This document shows positions 53,966-63,400 of a stretch of DNA of 64,000 bases, one piece after another. The notes under the pieces were generated by a model. It searched no databases. It saw only the letters and a list, made by a program, of their open reading frames with translations, and had not been told where the DNA came from. This stretch comes from Marinibaculum pumilum (lineage in GTDB: Bacteria; Pseudomonadota; Alphaproteobacteria; Ferrovibrionales; Ferrovibrionaceae): assembly GCF_042646425.1 (NCBI RefSeq), contig NZ_JBHRTR010000046.1:1-64000 (forward strand). Direction: 5' to 3'. The position numbers and the translations under genes were made by a program. Every line of letters begins with the position of its first letter. Position 1 is the first letter of the stretch.

Positions 53966-55693
53966 ATGCTGATCCTGGGCATCCATTCCGGCAACCACGA
54001 TGCCGGCGCGGTCCTGGCCGACGAGTACCGCATCCTCGCTGCCGTGGCGCAGGAGCGGATGACCCGGCGCAAGACCGACGGCGGCCGCATGCCGGTGGAG
54101 GCGATCGCCGAATGCCTGGCGATCGCCGGCGTCGGCCTGCAGGACGTGGACGCCGTGGTGCTGGGCCGCGGCGCCTTCCTGTCGCGCTACTTCACCCATC
54201 TGCGCGGCGGGCGGGCGGCGGAACAGGCGGTGCGCCGCCTGCTGGGGCGGGAGAAGCACAAGAGCATGGAGCGGGAGGCGCGGCGCTATGCCTGCCTCGA
54301 CAGCCTGTCCATGTTCGACCGCGACCGCTTCCTGGCCGATTACGGCTTCCGGCCGGATGCCGACCTGGCCTTCTACAATCACCATCGCAGCCATGCGATG
54401 GCGACCCTGTTCCACACCGACTGGGACGACGCGCTGCTCTACACGGCGGATGGCGGCGGCGACAATGTGCAGTACAGCCACCGCATCCTGCGCGACGGCG
54501 AGCTCGCCACCCTCTATGGCGGCGACGAGGGGCTGCTGCTGCCGCCGAACGTCGACAGCCTGGGCCTGGTCTACGGCTTCGCCACCCAGGCGCTGGGCTT
54601 TCGCATCAACCGCCACGAGGGCAAGCTGACCGGCCTCGCCGCGCTGGGCGAACCGGTGCTGAAGGACCGGCTGGCGGCGCATTTCCGGGTCGACGGCGAG
54701 GGCCGCATCCAGTCCGATTTCCCCGACTATCCGGCCCTGCGGCAGTTCGTCCTGGACTGGGCACAGGGGCAGAAGCGGGAGGATGTCGCCGCCTCCGCCC
54801 AGGCGCTGCTGGAGGAATACATCCTGGAAGCGGTGGGCCGGCTGCTGCGGGTCTCCGGCTCCCGCCGGCTGGGCCTGTCCGGCGGCGTCTTCGCCAATGT
54901 CCGGCTGAACCAGCGGCTGGCGGAGGAACTGCCGGTCGACGAGGTCTTCGTCTATCCGGCGATGTCCGACCAGGGCCTGGCCGCGGGCGGCGTGCTGATC
55001 TACCTGCTGGAACGCGACGGGCTGGCGCACTGGCTGACGCAGCGCCAGCGGCTGCAGCATCTCTATCTCGGCCGCGACTACGGCGCCGCCATCGATACCG
55101 CGCTGTCAGCCGCACCCGGGGTCGTGCGCCAGGAGGGCGGGCCGGTGGCACCGACCGTCGCCGCCCTGCAGACCGGCCGCGCCATCGCGATCTACACCCG
55201 CGGCATGGAGCACGGGCCCAGGGCGCTGGGCGCGCGATCGATCCTGGCCGCACCCGGCAGGGCGGAGATCAACGACAGCCTGAACGACCGGCTGGGCCGG
55301 TCCGAATTCATGCCCTTCGCCCCGGTGGCGAAGGCGTCGGATGCCGATCACCTGTTCGACCTGCCGCCGCAGTCCCGCTATGCCGCGCGCTTCATGACCA
55401 TCACCTGCGCCGTGAAGCCGGACTGGCGGAGCCGCATCCCGGCGGTGGTCCATGTCGACGGCACCGCCCGGCCGCAGCTGATCCACCGCGACGACAATCC
55501 GCTGTATCACGACATCGTCGATGGCTATGGCGCGGCGACCGGCGTGAAGGCGCTGGTCAACACCAGCTTCAACGCGCATGAGGAACCGATCATCGACAGC
55601 CCGGCGCAATGCGTGCGGGCGCTGCTGGACGACCGGATCGACGGCGTGGTCACCGAGACCGCGCTGTGGCTGCGCGCGGACAAGTCCGGATAG
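53966..55693 (+). CDS. Carbamoyltransferase, NodU/CmcH family
   Basis: A 575-residue enzyme that transfers a carbamoyl group from carbamoyl phosphate, via an adenylate, to a hydroxyl of a sugar or metabolite. ASKHA-like N-domain: ILGIHSGNHDAGAVLADEYR and YNHHRSHAMATLF (His metal ligands), then DALLYTADGGGDN and LGLSGGVFANVRLNQ. C-domain: GPRALGARSILAAPGR and LVNTSFNAHEEPIIDSP. It starts 28 bp after pheT. Target unknown; a surface sugar made by the GT4/GT9 pair is one possibility but is only a guess. Confidence 0.93.
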   Translation: MLILGIHSGNHDAGAVLADEYRILAAVAQERMTRRKTDGGRMPVEAIAECLAIAGVGLQDVDAVVLGRGAFLSRYFTHLRGGRAAEQAVRRLLGREKHKSMEREARRYACLDSLSMFDRDRFLADYGFRPDADLAFYNHHRSHAMATLFHTDWDDALLYTADGGGDNVQYSHRILRDGELATLYGGDEGLLLPPNVDSLGLVYGFATQALGFRINRHEGKLTGLAALGEPVLKDRLAAHFRVDGEGRIQSDFPDYPALRQFVLDWAQGQKREDVAASAQALLEEYILEAVGRLLRVSGSRRLGLSGGVFANVRLNQRLAEELPVDEVFVYPAMSDQGLAAGGVLIYLLERDGLAHWLTQRQRLQHLYLGRDYGAAIDTALSAAPGVVRQEGGPVAPTVAALQTGRAIAIYTRGMEHGPRALGARSILAAPGRAEINDSLNDRLGRSEFMPFAPVAKASDADHLFDLPPQSRYAARFMTITCAVKPDWRSRIPAVVHVDGTARPQLIHRDDNPLYHDIVDGYGAATGVKALVNTSFNAHEEPIIDSPAQCVRALLDDRIDGVVTETALWLRADKSG

Positions 55694-55808
55694 GCGCCAG
55701 CCGCACAACTTAGCGGCCGGGGGCGCAGGGCCGATTGACCGGCCGGGGGCCGCCCGGAAGACTTGCCCGCATGGACAGGATCTGTCCGAACCGGAAGGAG
55801 GAGCCCCC

Positions 55809-57002
55809 ATGCCGCCGATGCTGTTCACGCCGATGCAGATCCGCGACCTGACCCTGAAGAACCGGGTCGTGGTCGCGCCGATGTGCCAGTACAGCGCCGT
55901 GGAGGGCATGCTGAACGACTGGCACCTGGTGCATCTGGGCCAGTTCTCCATGGGCGGCTGCGGCCTGATCATCGTCGAAGCGACGGCGGTGGAGAAGCGC
56001 GGCCGCATCACCTATGGCGACAGCGGCCTGTGGTCGGACGACCATATCGCGCCGCATGCCCGGGTGGTGCAGACGGCGAAGGCGCTGGGCGGTGCCGCGA
56101 TCGGCGTCCAGCTGGCCCATGCCGGACGCAAGGCCAGCATCCAGCGCCCCTGGGAGGGCGATGCCGCGCTGACCGAGACCGAGTTCGCCAAGGGCGAGAT
56201 ACCCTGGGACATCGTCGCGCCCTCGCCGATCCCGTTCGCCGATGGCTGGCTGGTGCCGCACGAACTGTCGCCGGCGGAGATCGTGGAGCTGATCGAGTGC
56301 TGGGCCGCCGCCGCCCGCCGTGCCGAGGCCGCCGGCTACGACATGCTGGAGATCCACTCCGCGCACGGCTACCTGACCCATTCCTTCCTGTCGCCGATCA
56401 CCAACCAGCGCCAGGACGCCTATGGCGGCAGCCGGGAGAACCGGATGCGCTTCGCGCTGGAATTGACGGAGGCGGTGCGCGGCGCCTGGCCGGAGGGCAA
56501 GCCGCTGTTCTACCGGATCTCCTCCAGCGACGGGAAGGAGGGCGGCTGGGAGATCGAGGATACGGTCGCCCTGGCGCGCGAGCTGAAGTCCCTCGGTGTC
56601 GACGTTGTCGACTGCTCCTCCGGCGGCATTGCCGGCTACGGGAAGAACACGATGCCGCGCCCGACGCCGGGCTATCAGGTCGGCTTCGCCGCCCAGGTGC
56701 GCCGCGAGGCGGAAATCGCCACCCAGGCGGTCGGCCTGATCGTCGACCCCGGCCAGGCGGAGACGGTGCTGCGGGCCGGCTGTGCCGACCTCGTCGCCCT
56801 GGCGCGGGAGCTGCTCTACGACCCCTACTGGGCGCATCACGCGGCGCAGAAGCTGGGCGCCGACCCGGACTTCCTGGACTGGCAGCCGCCCTACGGCCAT
56901 TGGCTGGGCAACCGGGCGAAGGGCAATTTCGGCAAGCGGATCGGCGATACCGACCGCGACGCGGCCTCGAAGCAGATGACCCAGAAGCAGGCGGCGGAAT
57001 AG
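55809..57002 (+). CDS. NADH:flavin oxidoreductase, old yellow enzyme family (YqjM-like)
   Basis: A 397-residue FMN enzyme reducing activated C=C bonds. Motifs: LKNRVVVAPMCQYSA (YqjM-class Cys near the flavin), GVQLAHAGRKAS, HSAHGYLTHSFLSP, and RQDAYGGSRENRMRFALE. A strong ribosome site (AAGGAGGA) lies before the ATG at 55809. Same strand as the carbamoyltransferase but 115 bp away. Convergent with the TetR gene. Confidence 0.95.
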   Translation: MPPMLFTPMQIRDLTLKNRVVVAPMCQYSAVEGMLNDWHLVHLGQFSMGGCGLIIVEATAVEKRGRITYGDSGLWSDDHIAPHARVVQTAKALGGAAIGVQLAHAGRKASIQRPWEGDAALTETEFAKGEIPWDIVAPSPIPFADGWLVPHELSPAEIVELIECWAAAARRAEAAGYDMLEIHSAHGYLTHSFLSPITNQRQDAYGGSRENRMRFALELTEAVRGAWPEGKPLFYRISSSDGKEGGWEIEDTVALARELKSLGVDVVDCSSGGIAGYGKNTMPRPTPGYQVGFAAQVRREAEIATQAVGLIVDPGQAETVLRAGCADLVALARELLYDPYWAHHAAQKLGADPDFLDWQPPYGHWLGNRAKGNFGKRIGDTDRDAASKQMTQKQAAE

Positions 57003-57009
57003 GCGATTC

Positions 57010-57642
57010 TCAGGTCACCGCGTCTTCGCCGCCCGCTTCCGGCATGACGGCAATGCCCCGCGCATAGGCGGCGACGACCCTGTCGACCATCTGCGCCAGC
57101 CGTGCCGGTTCGCGCAGATCGCCGCTCAGCCGCGCATCCGCGGCCAGCATCGACAGGCCGTGCACCAGCGCCCAGGCCCCGACTGTCTCGTCGCGGGCCG
57201 GCCGGCCGCAAAGCGCGGTCACGGCCGCGCGCAGCGGCGCGAACGCCGCCTCCGCGGCGGTCGCAAGGGCGGGTGCACCCGGGTGCGGGCCGGGCTGCCG
57301 GAACATCAGGTCGGCCAGATTGCGGTTCTCCAGCGCGAACGCGACATAGGCCCGTCCCAGGGCTGTCAGATGGGCTGTCGGCTGTGCCGTCGATCCTGCG
57401 GCCGCCCCGCCGGTGGCGATCGCCCGCAGCCGGTCCGCCAGGGCGGCGAAGCCCTCTGCCGCGACCGCGGTCATCAGGTCCTCGCGGCTTCGGAAATGGC
57501 GATAGGGCGCGGCGCTGGAGACACCGACCGCGCGCGCCACCTCGCGCAGGCCGACCACCGCCGCCGGCCGCTGGTCCAGCAGCCCGATGGCGGCCGCGAC
57601 CAGGGCATGCCGCAGGTCGCCGTGATGATAGCGCTTCGTCAT
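57010..57642 (-). CDS. TetR/AcrR family transcriptional regulator
   Basis: A 210-residue repressor. The HTH lies at about 10-55 (GLREVARAVGVSSAAPYRHF, then SREDLMTAVAAEG). The rest is an all-helical ligand domain (WHG-type; FAPLRAAVTALCGRP). Divergent from the DoxX-like gene across 64 bp that contain two TetR-type operators, so it probably represses itself and the DoxX-like/secreted-repeat pair. Confidence 0.92.
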   Translation of the reverse strand: MTKRYHHGDLRHALVAAAIGLLDQRPAAVVGLREVARAVGVSSAAPYRHFRSREDLMTAVAAEGFAALADRLRAIATGGAAAGSTAQPTAHLTALGRAYVAFALENRNLADLMFRQPGPHPGAPALATAAEAAFAPLRAAVTALCGRPARDETVGAWALVHGLSMLAADARLSGDLREPARLAQMVDRVVAAYARGIAVMPEAGGEDAVT

Positions 57643-57687
57643 GTTGACGTTTCTTACATTCAGGAGCAGATGTAAGCAACGCTAACA
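57642..57687. promoter_or_regulatory. Two TetR-type operator-like repeats
   Basis: TGTAAGCAACGCTAACA (57671-57687) is a 17-bp near-palindrome (6 of 7 bases of each arm match). TGTTGACGTTTCTTACA (57642-57658) matches its reverse complement at 14 of 17 bases. Centres are 29 bp apart, on either side of the divergent promoters; the first overlaps the repressor start codon. Confidence 0.7.
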
Positions 57688-57706
57688 TCAAGCGGAGGAG
57701 GCGGCC

Positions 57707-58237
57707 ATGATGTTCTTTGCGCTGCTCGGCGGCATCGCGCTCGCCGCATGGGGATTGTCGCGCATCGGGGTGCCGGGCCTGCGCACCTGGCCGGCGCGGA
57801 TGCGGCCGGCCCTGGCCATCGCGCTGCTGCTGGCGGGCATCGACCATCTGGTCAGCCCCGGCCGGTACCTGCCGATGATCGAGGCCTTTGTACCCTGGCC
57901 GGCCGCCGTGGTGGCGGCCACCGGGCTTTGCGAGATCGCGGGCGCGATCGGCCTCCTCCTGCCGGCCACGCGGCGTGCGGCGGCCATCCTGCTGGCGGTC
58001 TATTTCGTCTGCGTCTTTCCCGCCAACGTCGCCAATGCCGTCAATGGCCTGGCGGTCGACGGGCTGCCGCAGGCCGCCTGGTACTACTGGCTGCGCCTGG
58101 CCTTTCAGCCGCTCGTGATCTGGTGGGCGCTGCGGGCCGGTGCCGTCATCGGTCCCTGGCCTCTGCCGGAGCGCCGGCCCTCTCCGGAACGGCAAGCGAG
58201 GCCCGCGGGTTTGCATTCTCCGGGCGGGACCCGGTAG
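57707..58237 (+). CDS. DoxX-like membrane protein
   Basis: A 176-residue protein with four predicted helices: start MMFFALLGGIALAAWGLSRI, then ALAIALLLAGIDHLVSPGRY, AAVVAATGLCEIAGAIGLLL and LRLAFQPLVIWWAL. The GIDHL...P..Y..MI and CEIAGAIGLLLP segments are DoxX/DUF417-like. The last 35 residues are a Pro/Arg-rich cytoplasmic tail. The electron partner is unknown. AAGCGGAGGAGGCGGCC precedes the ATG. Followed by the secreted-repeat gene after 18 bp. Confidence 0.85.
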   Translation: MMFFALLGGIALAAWGLSRIGVPGLRTWPARMRPALAIALLLAGIDHLVSPGRYLPMIEAFVPWPAAVVAATGLCEIAGAIGLLLPATRRAAAILLAVYFVCVFPANVANAVNGLAVDGLPQAAWYYWLRLAFQPLVIWWALRAGAVIGPWPLPERRPSPERQARPAGLHSPGGTR

Positions 58238-58255
58238 GACGCTAGGAGAGCGACG

Positions 58256-58771
58256 ATGACGAGGCTGTATCTGGCTGCCGGATTTGCGACCGCGATGCTC
58301 TGGGGCCTGGCCCAGCCGGCAGCGGACATCCGGGCGGCGCAGGGTGACGGCGGACCGGCAGGCCCGGCGGCCTCCGCGGCGCCAGGGCTGATCCTGGAAC
58401 TCCGCCAGAGCGGTGGCAGCGGCCCCTATCTGGTGGATGGCGAGGGTCGGGCCCTGTACCTGTTCTCACGCGACAGGCAGGAGACGCGCGAAGGCGCCAC
58501 GGAAAGCCGCTGCCACGACCTTTGCACACAGCACTGGGTGCCGGTCGCGGTGCCGGCAGACGGGACGATGCCGAAGGCGCCACGGCCCGATCTGCTGGCC
58601 GTCATGCGTCGCGCCGACGGTCTGGTGCAGCTGACCTATAACGGCTGGCCGCTCTACTACCGGGCGGCGGACGCGGGTGGCGATGCGCCGCCGGCCGCTC
58701 TGGAGGCGTTCGGCGGCCACTGGTCCCTGGTCGGCCCCGAGGGCGAGCAGCGCGGCGAGAGCAGGACCTGA
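58256..58771 (+). CDS. Secreted-repeat protein (PF03640/COG4315-like)
   Basis: A 171-residue exported protein with a signal peptide (LYLAAGFATAMLWGLAQPAA). Two copies of the secreted-repeat motif follow: GPYLVDGEGRALYLFSRDRQ with a CHDLCTQHWVPV cysteine pair, then LTYNGWPLYYRAAD. Function of this family is unknown. Co-oriented with the DoxX-like gene, a pairing that suggests a shared stress or redox role under the TetR regulator. Confidence 0.85.
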   Translation: MTRLYLAAGFATAMLWGLAQPAADIRAAQGDGGPAGPAASAAPGLILELRQSGGSGPYLVDGEGRALYLFSRDRQETREGATESRCHDLCTQHWVPVAVPADGTMPKAPRPDLLAVMRRADGLVQLTYNGWPLYYRAADAGGDAPPAALEAFGGHWSLVGPEGEQRGESRT

Positions 58772-58798
58772 CCCGGCCCGCCGGCGCGGGAGCCGGGT
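58771..58798. terminator. Hairpin between convergent genes, possible bidirectional terminator
   Basis: ACCCGGC (58771-58777) and GCCGGGT (58792-58798) enclose a further GC stem, between the ends of the secreted-repeat gene and the chemoreceptor gene. No T run on either side, so it is a candidate only. Confidence 0.45.
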
Positions 58799-58799
58799 G

Positions 58800-60500
58800 T
58801 CAGGCGGCGCGCACCTCCGTCAGCAGGAGGTCCATCTCCTTCTTCAGGCGGGAGGAATTCTCCGCCAGTTCGTCGGCCGCGCCGCGGACATTGTCGCAGG
58901 CGCTGGCGACCTGGGAGGCCGCCTCGTGCACGCCGGTGATGTTGCGCGACACCTCGTCGGTGCCGGTGGCGGCCTGCTGCGCATTGCGGCTGATCTCGGA
59001 CGTGGCCGCGCTCTGCTCCTCCACCGAGGCGGCCATGGTGGCGGCCACCCCGTCGATATCGCCGACCTGGGCGATGATCAGGCGGGTCGCCTCGACGCTG
59101 CGGCCGGAGGCGCTCCGGACACCCTCGATCTGGTCGCGCACGCTGTCGGTCATCCGGCGGGTCTGGTCGGCAAGCTGCTTCACCTCGGAGGCGACGACGG
59201 CAAAGCCCTTGCCGGCCTCGCCGGCGCGCGCCGCCTCGATGGTCGCGTTCAGGGCCAGAAGGTTGGTCTGCTCGGCCACGTCGTTCACCCCCTGCAGTAT
59301 CTGCCCGACCTGGTCGATCGCCGTAGCCAGCTGGTCGATATGCTGCAGGGCGTCGTTGGCGCCGTCGGCGGCGGAGCGTGCCTTGCCGGCGGCCGCCGCC
59401 ACCTGCTGCGAGACCTCCACGATCGCCGCGCTCAGTTCCTCGGCGGCCGATGCGACGGTCTGCACGTTGGTGCTGGCCTCCTCCGCGGCGGCCGACACGG
59501 CGCCGCTCTGCGCATTCGCCTCCTCGACCGAGGCGGCAAGCTGCTGCGCCGTGGCCTGCAGCTCCACCGCGGCGGCTGAGACGGCATCGATCACGCCGCC
59601 GACCCGGCTCTCGAAGCGGGCCGCCATCTCCAGGGTGCGCTCGCGCTGGGCGGCCCGCTGGGCCTCCTCCTGGGTGCGCGCCTCCTCCTCCATCTGCCGG
59701 GTCCGCAGCAGGCTCGACTTGAACAGCTCGGCCGCGCCCGCGACCTTGCCGATCTCGTCCCGGCGTTCGGTCCCGGGAACGGCAACCTCCATGTCGCCAT
59801 CGGCAAGCCGCTTCAGGCAGCCGATGATCGCCGCCAGCGGGCGGGTGATCCCCTGGCGCGAGATCAGCATGCCGAGCATCAGCCCGGCAAGAATGCCGAC
59901 GGCGGAGACCAGGATCAGGACGCGGCGGCTTTCCGCCACCGTCTCCTCCGCCTCCAGGGTGCGCCGGTCGGCCGTGGCCGTCGCCTGGTCGCCCAGACGG
60001 TCCAGGGCCTGCCGCAGGGCCTCCGCCTTTGCCGCGCTGGCATTTACCGCGGCCAGGATCTCCTCCCGCTCGGCAGAGTTCGTTATCGAGGCGCGCAGAC
60101 GGTCGGCGAGCGCCGCCGTCTCCTGCAGGCTCGCCATGTAGGACTGGAAGGCCCGTTCCGCTTCCGCCAGGGTCGCGATCTCCTCGCCGCTGGCATAGGA
60201 CTTCGCCTCCTGCAGCTCATGCCGGAAATCCGCGCCAGCCTGGTCGAGAACCGCCTTGAAGTCGTCCAGGCCGGAAGGGTCGGCCGCCAGGCGATAGTCG
60301 GCACCGTTGAGTTTCAGCACCTCCTCGCTCATGCGGCCGGTGAGCTGGATTTCGTGGGCGCTCCGGTCCATCTCGTGGATGGTGTGGTTCAGCACCGAGA
60401 CCTCGATCAGGGCGATGACGACCAGGGCGATGCAGGCCGCCGTCAGGAGGGCGATGATCGCGAAGATCTTGCTGGATATGCTGATTGACGAGAGAGACAT
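58800..60500 (-). CDS. Methyl-accepting chemotaxis protein
   Basis: A 566-residue chemoreceptor: TM about 13-36, a four-helix-bundle-like periplasmic region about 37-180, TM about 190-212, HAMP about 213-265, and the signalling hairpin with the conserved tip EQTNLLALNATIEAARAGEA. No CheR-docking pentapeptide at the C-terminus (ends LLTEVRAA). The ATG at 60500 has AGAGG upstream; a TTG at 60533 is the alternative. It signals through CheA/CheW, which are not in the window. Confidence 0.94.
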   Translation of the reverse strand: MSLSSISISSKIFAIIALLTAACIALVVIALIEVSVLNHTIHEMDRSAHEIQLTGRMSEEVLKLNGADYRLAADPSGLDDFKAVLDQAGADFRHELQEAKSYASGEEIATLAEAERAFQSYMASLQETAALADRLRASITNSAEREEILAAVNASAAKAEALRQALDRLGDQATATADRRTLEAEETVAESRRVLILVSAVGILAGLMLGMLISRQGITRPLAAIIGCLKRLADGDMEVAVPGTERRDEIGKVAGAAELFKSSLLRTRQMEEEARTQEEAQRAAQRERTLEMAARFESRVGGVIDAVSAAAVELQATAQQLAASVEEANAQSGAVSAAAEEASTNVQTVASAAEELSAAIVEVSQQVAAAAGKARSAADGANDALQHIDQLATAIDQVGQILQGVNDVAEQTNLLALNATIEAARAGEAGKGFAVVASEVKQLADQTRRMTDSVRDQIEGVRSASGRSVEATRLIIAQVGDIDGVAATMAASVEEQSAATSEISRNAQQAATGTDEVSRNITGVHEAASQVASACDNVRGAADELAENSSRLKKEMDLLLTEVRAA

Positions 60501-60666
60501 GGCAGCCGGGCCTCTTGGAAAGACGTTCGACAACCATGTGTAGACAGGAATCGTTAACAGCGCGTTTCGCGAACTGAACGATTGTTCGGGGCGCAGAAAA
60601 TGCCAGACCGAACAAGCGGCTGCAACTTGTGATTGTTGCTCTGCAAGAGACGATGTGCCCCGCCCG

Positions 60667-61545
60667 TCAGACCGGCCGGTCGCCCGTCACGGTCGCCCGG
60701 TGCATTTCCCGCCGCTGCCCCTGATAGTCGTTGAGGGGGAGATGCATCGTGCAGCGATTGTCCCAGATTCCCACCGCCCCCTTGCGCCAGCGATAGCGGG
60801 CCGCGAATTCCGGCTGGCAGGCATGGCGGTAGAGATGGCCCAGGATCGCGTCGCTTTCCGCCTGGCTCATATCCTCCAGCCCGCGGGTGAAGGCCGGGTT
60901 GACGAACAGGGCCTTGCGGCCGGTCTCCGGATGGGTGCGGACCACGGGATGCAGCACCTGTTCCGCCTGCACCGCCTTGCCCTGGCTGAGGGAATTCGCG
61001 GCGACCGCGGTGGCGTAGGTCGGCGAGACGGAAGAATGCACCGCCCGCAGGCCGTCCAGCAGCCGCTTCATGCCCGGCGACAGGCGGTCATAGGCCAGGG
61101 TCATGTTCACGAACATGGTGTCGCCGCCCTGGCGGCTGCCGTCCGCGGGCGGCGGCGGCAGTTCCCGCGCCGCAAGGATTGAGACCTTCGGCGGGCATTC
61201 CAGGTATGTGAAATCGGAATGCCATTCGCCACCGAAATTCACCGTCTCGTCGGCCTCCTTCACCACCGGCACCAGTTCGGGCGCGTCCGGCACGCCCTTC
61301 AGGTAGGGATGGATGAACAGCTCCCCGAAGGCGCGGGCGAAGGCGACATGCTGCCGCGGGGTGAGGTGCTGGTCTGGCAGGAAGATCACGCCATGATCCA
61401 GCAGGGCGCGGTTCAGCGCCCGGAACGGCGCGCCGGAAATGTCCTGCTTCAGGTCGATCCCGCGCACCTCCGCGCCCAGGGCGCCGACAAGCGGGTCGAC
61501 CTGCAGCGCCGGCCCGTTGTCCCCGGGCAGAGCCTGATCTGTCAT
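60667..61545 (-). CDS. TauD/TfdA-family dioxygenase
   Basis: A 292-residue Fe(II)/2-oxoglutarate-dependent oxygenase. Iron ligands are in EWHSDFTY (His, Asp) and the late histidine in REMHRATVTGDRPV; the 2-oxoglutarate-binding arginine is in RATV. Length fits taurine dioxygenase and relatives. Substrate not fixed. Its ATG overlaps the hydrolase stop (ATGA, 61542-61545), so the two are coupled, with the hydrolase translated first. Confidence 0.93.
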   Translation of the reverse strand: MTDQALPGDNGPALQVDPLVGALGAEVRGIDLKQDISGAPFRALNRALLDHGVIFLPDQHLTPRQHVAFARAFGELFIHPYLKGVPDAPELVPVVKEADETVNFGGEWHSDFTYLECPPKVSILAARELPPPPADGSRQGGDTMFVNMTLAYDRLSPGMKRLLDGLRAVHSSVSPTYATAVAANSLSQGKAVQAEQVLHPVVRTHPETGRKALFVNPAFTRGLEDMSQAESDAILGHLYRHACQPEFAARYRWRKGAVGIWDNRCTMHLPLNDYQGQRREMHRATVTGDRPV

Positions 61546-63167
61546 TGCGGCTCTCCCTCCGTCGCCTCCGCCGGGTCCTGCGGCGGGGTGAAGAAACGCG
61601 GCAGCTGGCTTTCCACGCAGGCCGTGTCCAGCTCCGCCTCGGGATCCCGGATGAAGGCGGTGACCACGGTCCGGGCGCAGAGCGAGGTGCCGAGCACGTC
61701 ATGCGCCGCCCCCGGGAAGGCGATCGCGCGTCCGTTGCCCAGCGCGCCGGCCGCGGCCGCCGTCCAGTAGGGCGGGGTCAGGGGATCGTACTCGCCGAAC
61801 AGCAGCAGGGCGGGGACGTCGCTGTGCACCGGCTCGGCGAAATCGTCGCGGGCGCTGCCGGCGCCCCAGGCGGGGCAGTTCTGGTCCAGCATGTCCAGGT
61901 CGCGGGCGGAAAACAGGCTGCTGCCGGCAACCCGGGCCGCGGCGCCCTCGCTGTCGTGGACGGGGCCGATCTCGCGGCAGACCACCGACAGGTAGAGGCC
62001 GATCGCCAGCCCCTCGCCCTGCAGCAGGCCGGGCCCGAGGAATTCGCGCCAGTCGCTGTCGGTCAGGGTTTCCTGCCCGGCTGCCGCCTTGCCGATCCTG
62101 TCGATGTACAGCGGCACCATCTCGACGCCGGGCTGAAACGACAGGTGCGTCATCAGCACCCCGACGAAGGCCGGGAAGTCCAGGGTTACGGGGATCGTGC
62201 CGCCCGGCCCCGCCGGCGGCCCGCCGGACGGGCCGGGAGCCGCGTCCGGCGGCGGCACCACATGGACCAGCATCGGCTGCGCCTGCAGTTGCCCGCGCAG
62301 GGCTTCGAAGCGGTCCTTCAGGTCGGGGAAGGCGGTATTGCAGGCCTCGTTCGCGGCGCAGTCGGCGAACAGCCGGTCCAGGATCCGCGCCCGGTCGTCG
62401 AAGGTCTGCGGCTCGAAGGCGTCGCCCATGGTCATCGTCGAGTTCAGCACCAGGCTGCGGATCCCGTCGGGATCCTGACGGGCCGCCTCCAGCGCCAGCC
62501 GGGTGCCATAGGAGGTGCCGACAAGGTTCCATCGCTCAATGTCCAGCGCCGCGCGCAGGGCCTTCAGGTCGCGCGCCGCCTGTTCGCTGTCGAACTGCGA
62601 CACGTCGATGCCCTGCGCGGCATAGCCGCTGCGACAGGCGGCCAGCGCCGCGGCCACCTGGGTCGCATCCGTCGAGGCGCCGTCATTGGCCGGGTTCGCG
62701 TCGATCACGTCATCGTCGATCCCGGCGCAGTCCAGCACCGGCTGCGACTGCCCGGTGCCGCGCATGTCGTAGAGGATGACGTCCCGCTGCGCGCGATCGG
62801 CGGCCGTGCGGAACCACATCTCCTCCGCGAAGTCGCTCATCGCCTGGCCGGGTCCGCCGGCCAGGTGCACGATCGGGTCCGGCGCCGGCACCGCCGCATG
62901 GGCGCGCAGGATGGCGAAGAACACCTCGTAGCTGCCGGCACCCGGCCGGTCGTGATCGGCCGGCACGGCAAGGCTGCCGCACTGCGCGGCCTCGCCGAAC
63001 GGAATCGGGAACGGGCAGGGCTGGGATTGCAGCGCCGGTGCGTCGGCCGCTGCCGGGGCCGGCGCGGCAAGCTCCAGGCCCAGACCCAGGCAGATCGCGA
63101 CGGCAGCCATGGCACCGGCCCGGAACGCTGCGCCGCATGGCGCGGCTGCGGAAATCGGACGTCGCAT
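61542..63167 (-). CDS. Secreted alpha/beta hydrolase, TAP-like C-terminus
   Basis: A 541-residue exported hydrolase with a signal sequence (MAAVAICLGLGLELAAPAPA). Nucleophile elbow: WNLVGTSYGTRLALEAAR; oxyanion region HLAGGPGQAMSDFA; YDMRGTGQSQPVL precedes it. The C-domain contains LLLFGEYDPLTPPYW (acid) and FPGAAHDVLG (His), as in TAP-like prolyl/tripeptidyl peptidases. An insert of about 180 residues between them forms a cap. First gene of a coupled pair with the dioxygenase. Confidence 0.88.
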   Translation of the reverse strand: MRRPISAAAPCGAAFRAGAMAAVAICLGLGLELAAPAPAAADAPALQSQPCPFPIPFGEAAQCGSLAVPADHDRPGAGSYEVFFAILRAHAAVPAPDPIVHLAGGPGQAMSDFAEEMWFRTAADRAQRDVILYDMRGTGQSQPVLDCAGIDDDVIDANPANDGASTDATQVAAALAACRSGYAAQGIDVSQFDSEQAARDLKALRAALDIERWNLVGTSYGTRLALEAARQDPDGIRSLVLNSTMTMGDAFEPQTFDDRARILDRLFADCAANEACNTAFPDLKDRFEALRGQLQAQPMLVHVVPPPDAAPGPSGGPPAGPGGTIPVTLDFPAFVGVLMTHLSFQPGVEMVPLYIDRIGKAAAGQETLTDSDWREFLGPGLLQGEGLAIGLYLSVVCREIGPVHDSEGAAARVAGSSLFSARDLDMLDQNCPAWGAGSARDDFAEPVHSDVPALLLFGEYDPLTPPYWTAAAAGALGNGRAIAFPGAAHDVLGTSLCARTVVTAFIRDPEAELDTACVESQLPRFFTPPQDPAEATEGEPQ

Positions 63168-63295
63168 TGGCGGCTCCTCCAGCCGGGGCCCGCTGCGCCA
63201 GCGGGCCCTTGTCAGACAGCCCCGTTATAGCGGTCCGTCGTCCCCGGGTCAGGGGGCGGGTCCGGCGCCGGCCCTGCAGGCGCGGCGCGCCGGGG

Positions 63296-63324
63296 TTGAC
63301 CCGGCGGCGTCAGGGGGCTAACCC
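63296..63324 (+). promoter_or_regulatory. metZ: Putative metZ promoter
   Basis: TTGACC at 63296-63301 and TAACCC at 63319-63324 with a 17-bp spacer. A start about 7 nt downstream would fall at about 63331, where the riboswitch begins. The -10 match is weak. Confidence 0.5.
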
Positions 63325-63330
63325 TAGACG

Positions 63331-63394
63331 TACGTGGTGATTTGGGCCGGCCGGCTTGCGCGCCACGCTAAACAACGCGCTAAAAGGCCGGGAG
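63331..63394 (+). promoter_or_regulatory. SAM-II riboswitch upstream of metZ
   Basis: The sequence GTGGTGATTTGGGCCGGCC, then CTTGCG, GCCACGCTAAACAACGCG and CTAAAAGG matches the SAM-II (SAM_alpha) consensus of alphaproteobacterial met genes. P1: CGTGG (63333-63337) with CCACG (63363-63367). Pseudoknot: CCGGCC (63347-63352) with GGCCGG (63386-63391). It binds S-adenosylmethionine and lowers metZ expression. Confidence 0.93.
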
Positions 63395-63400
63395 GAAACC

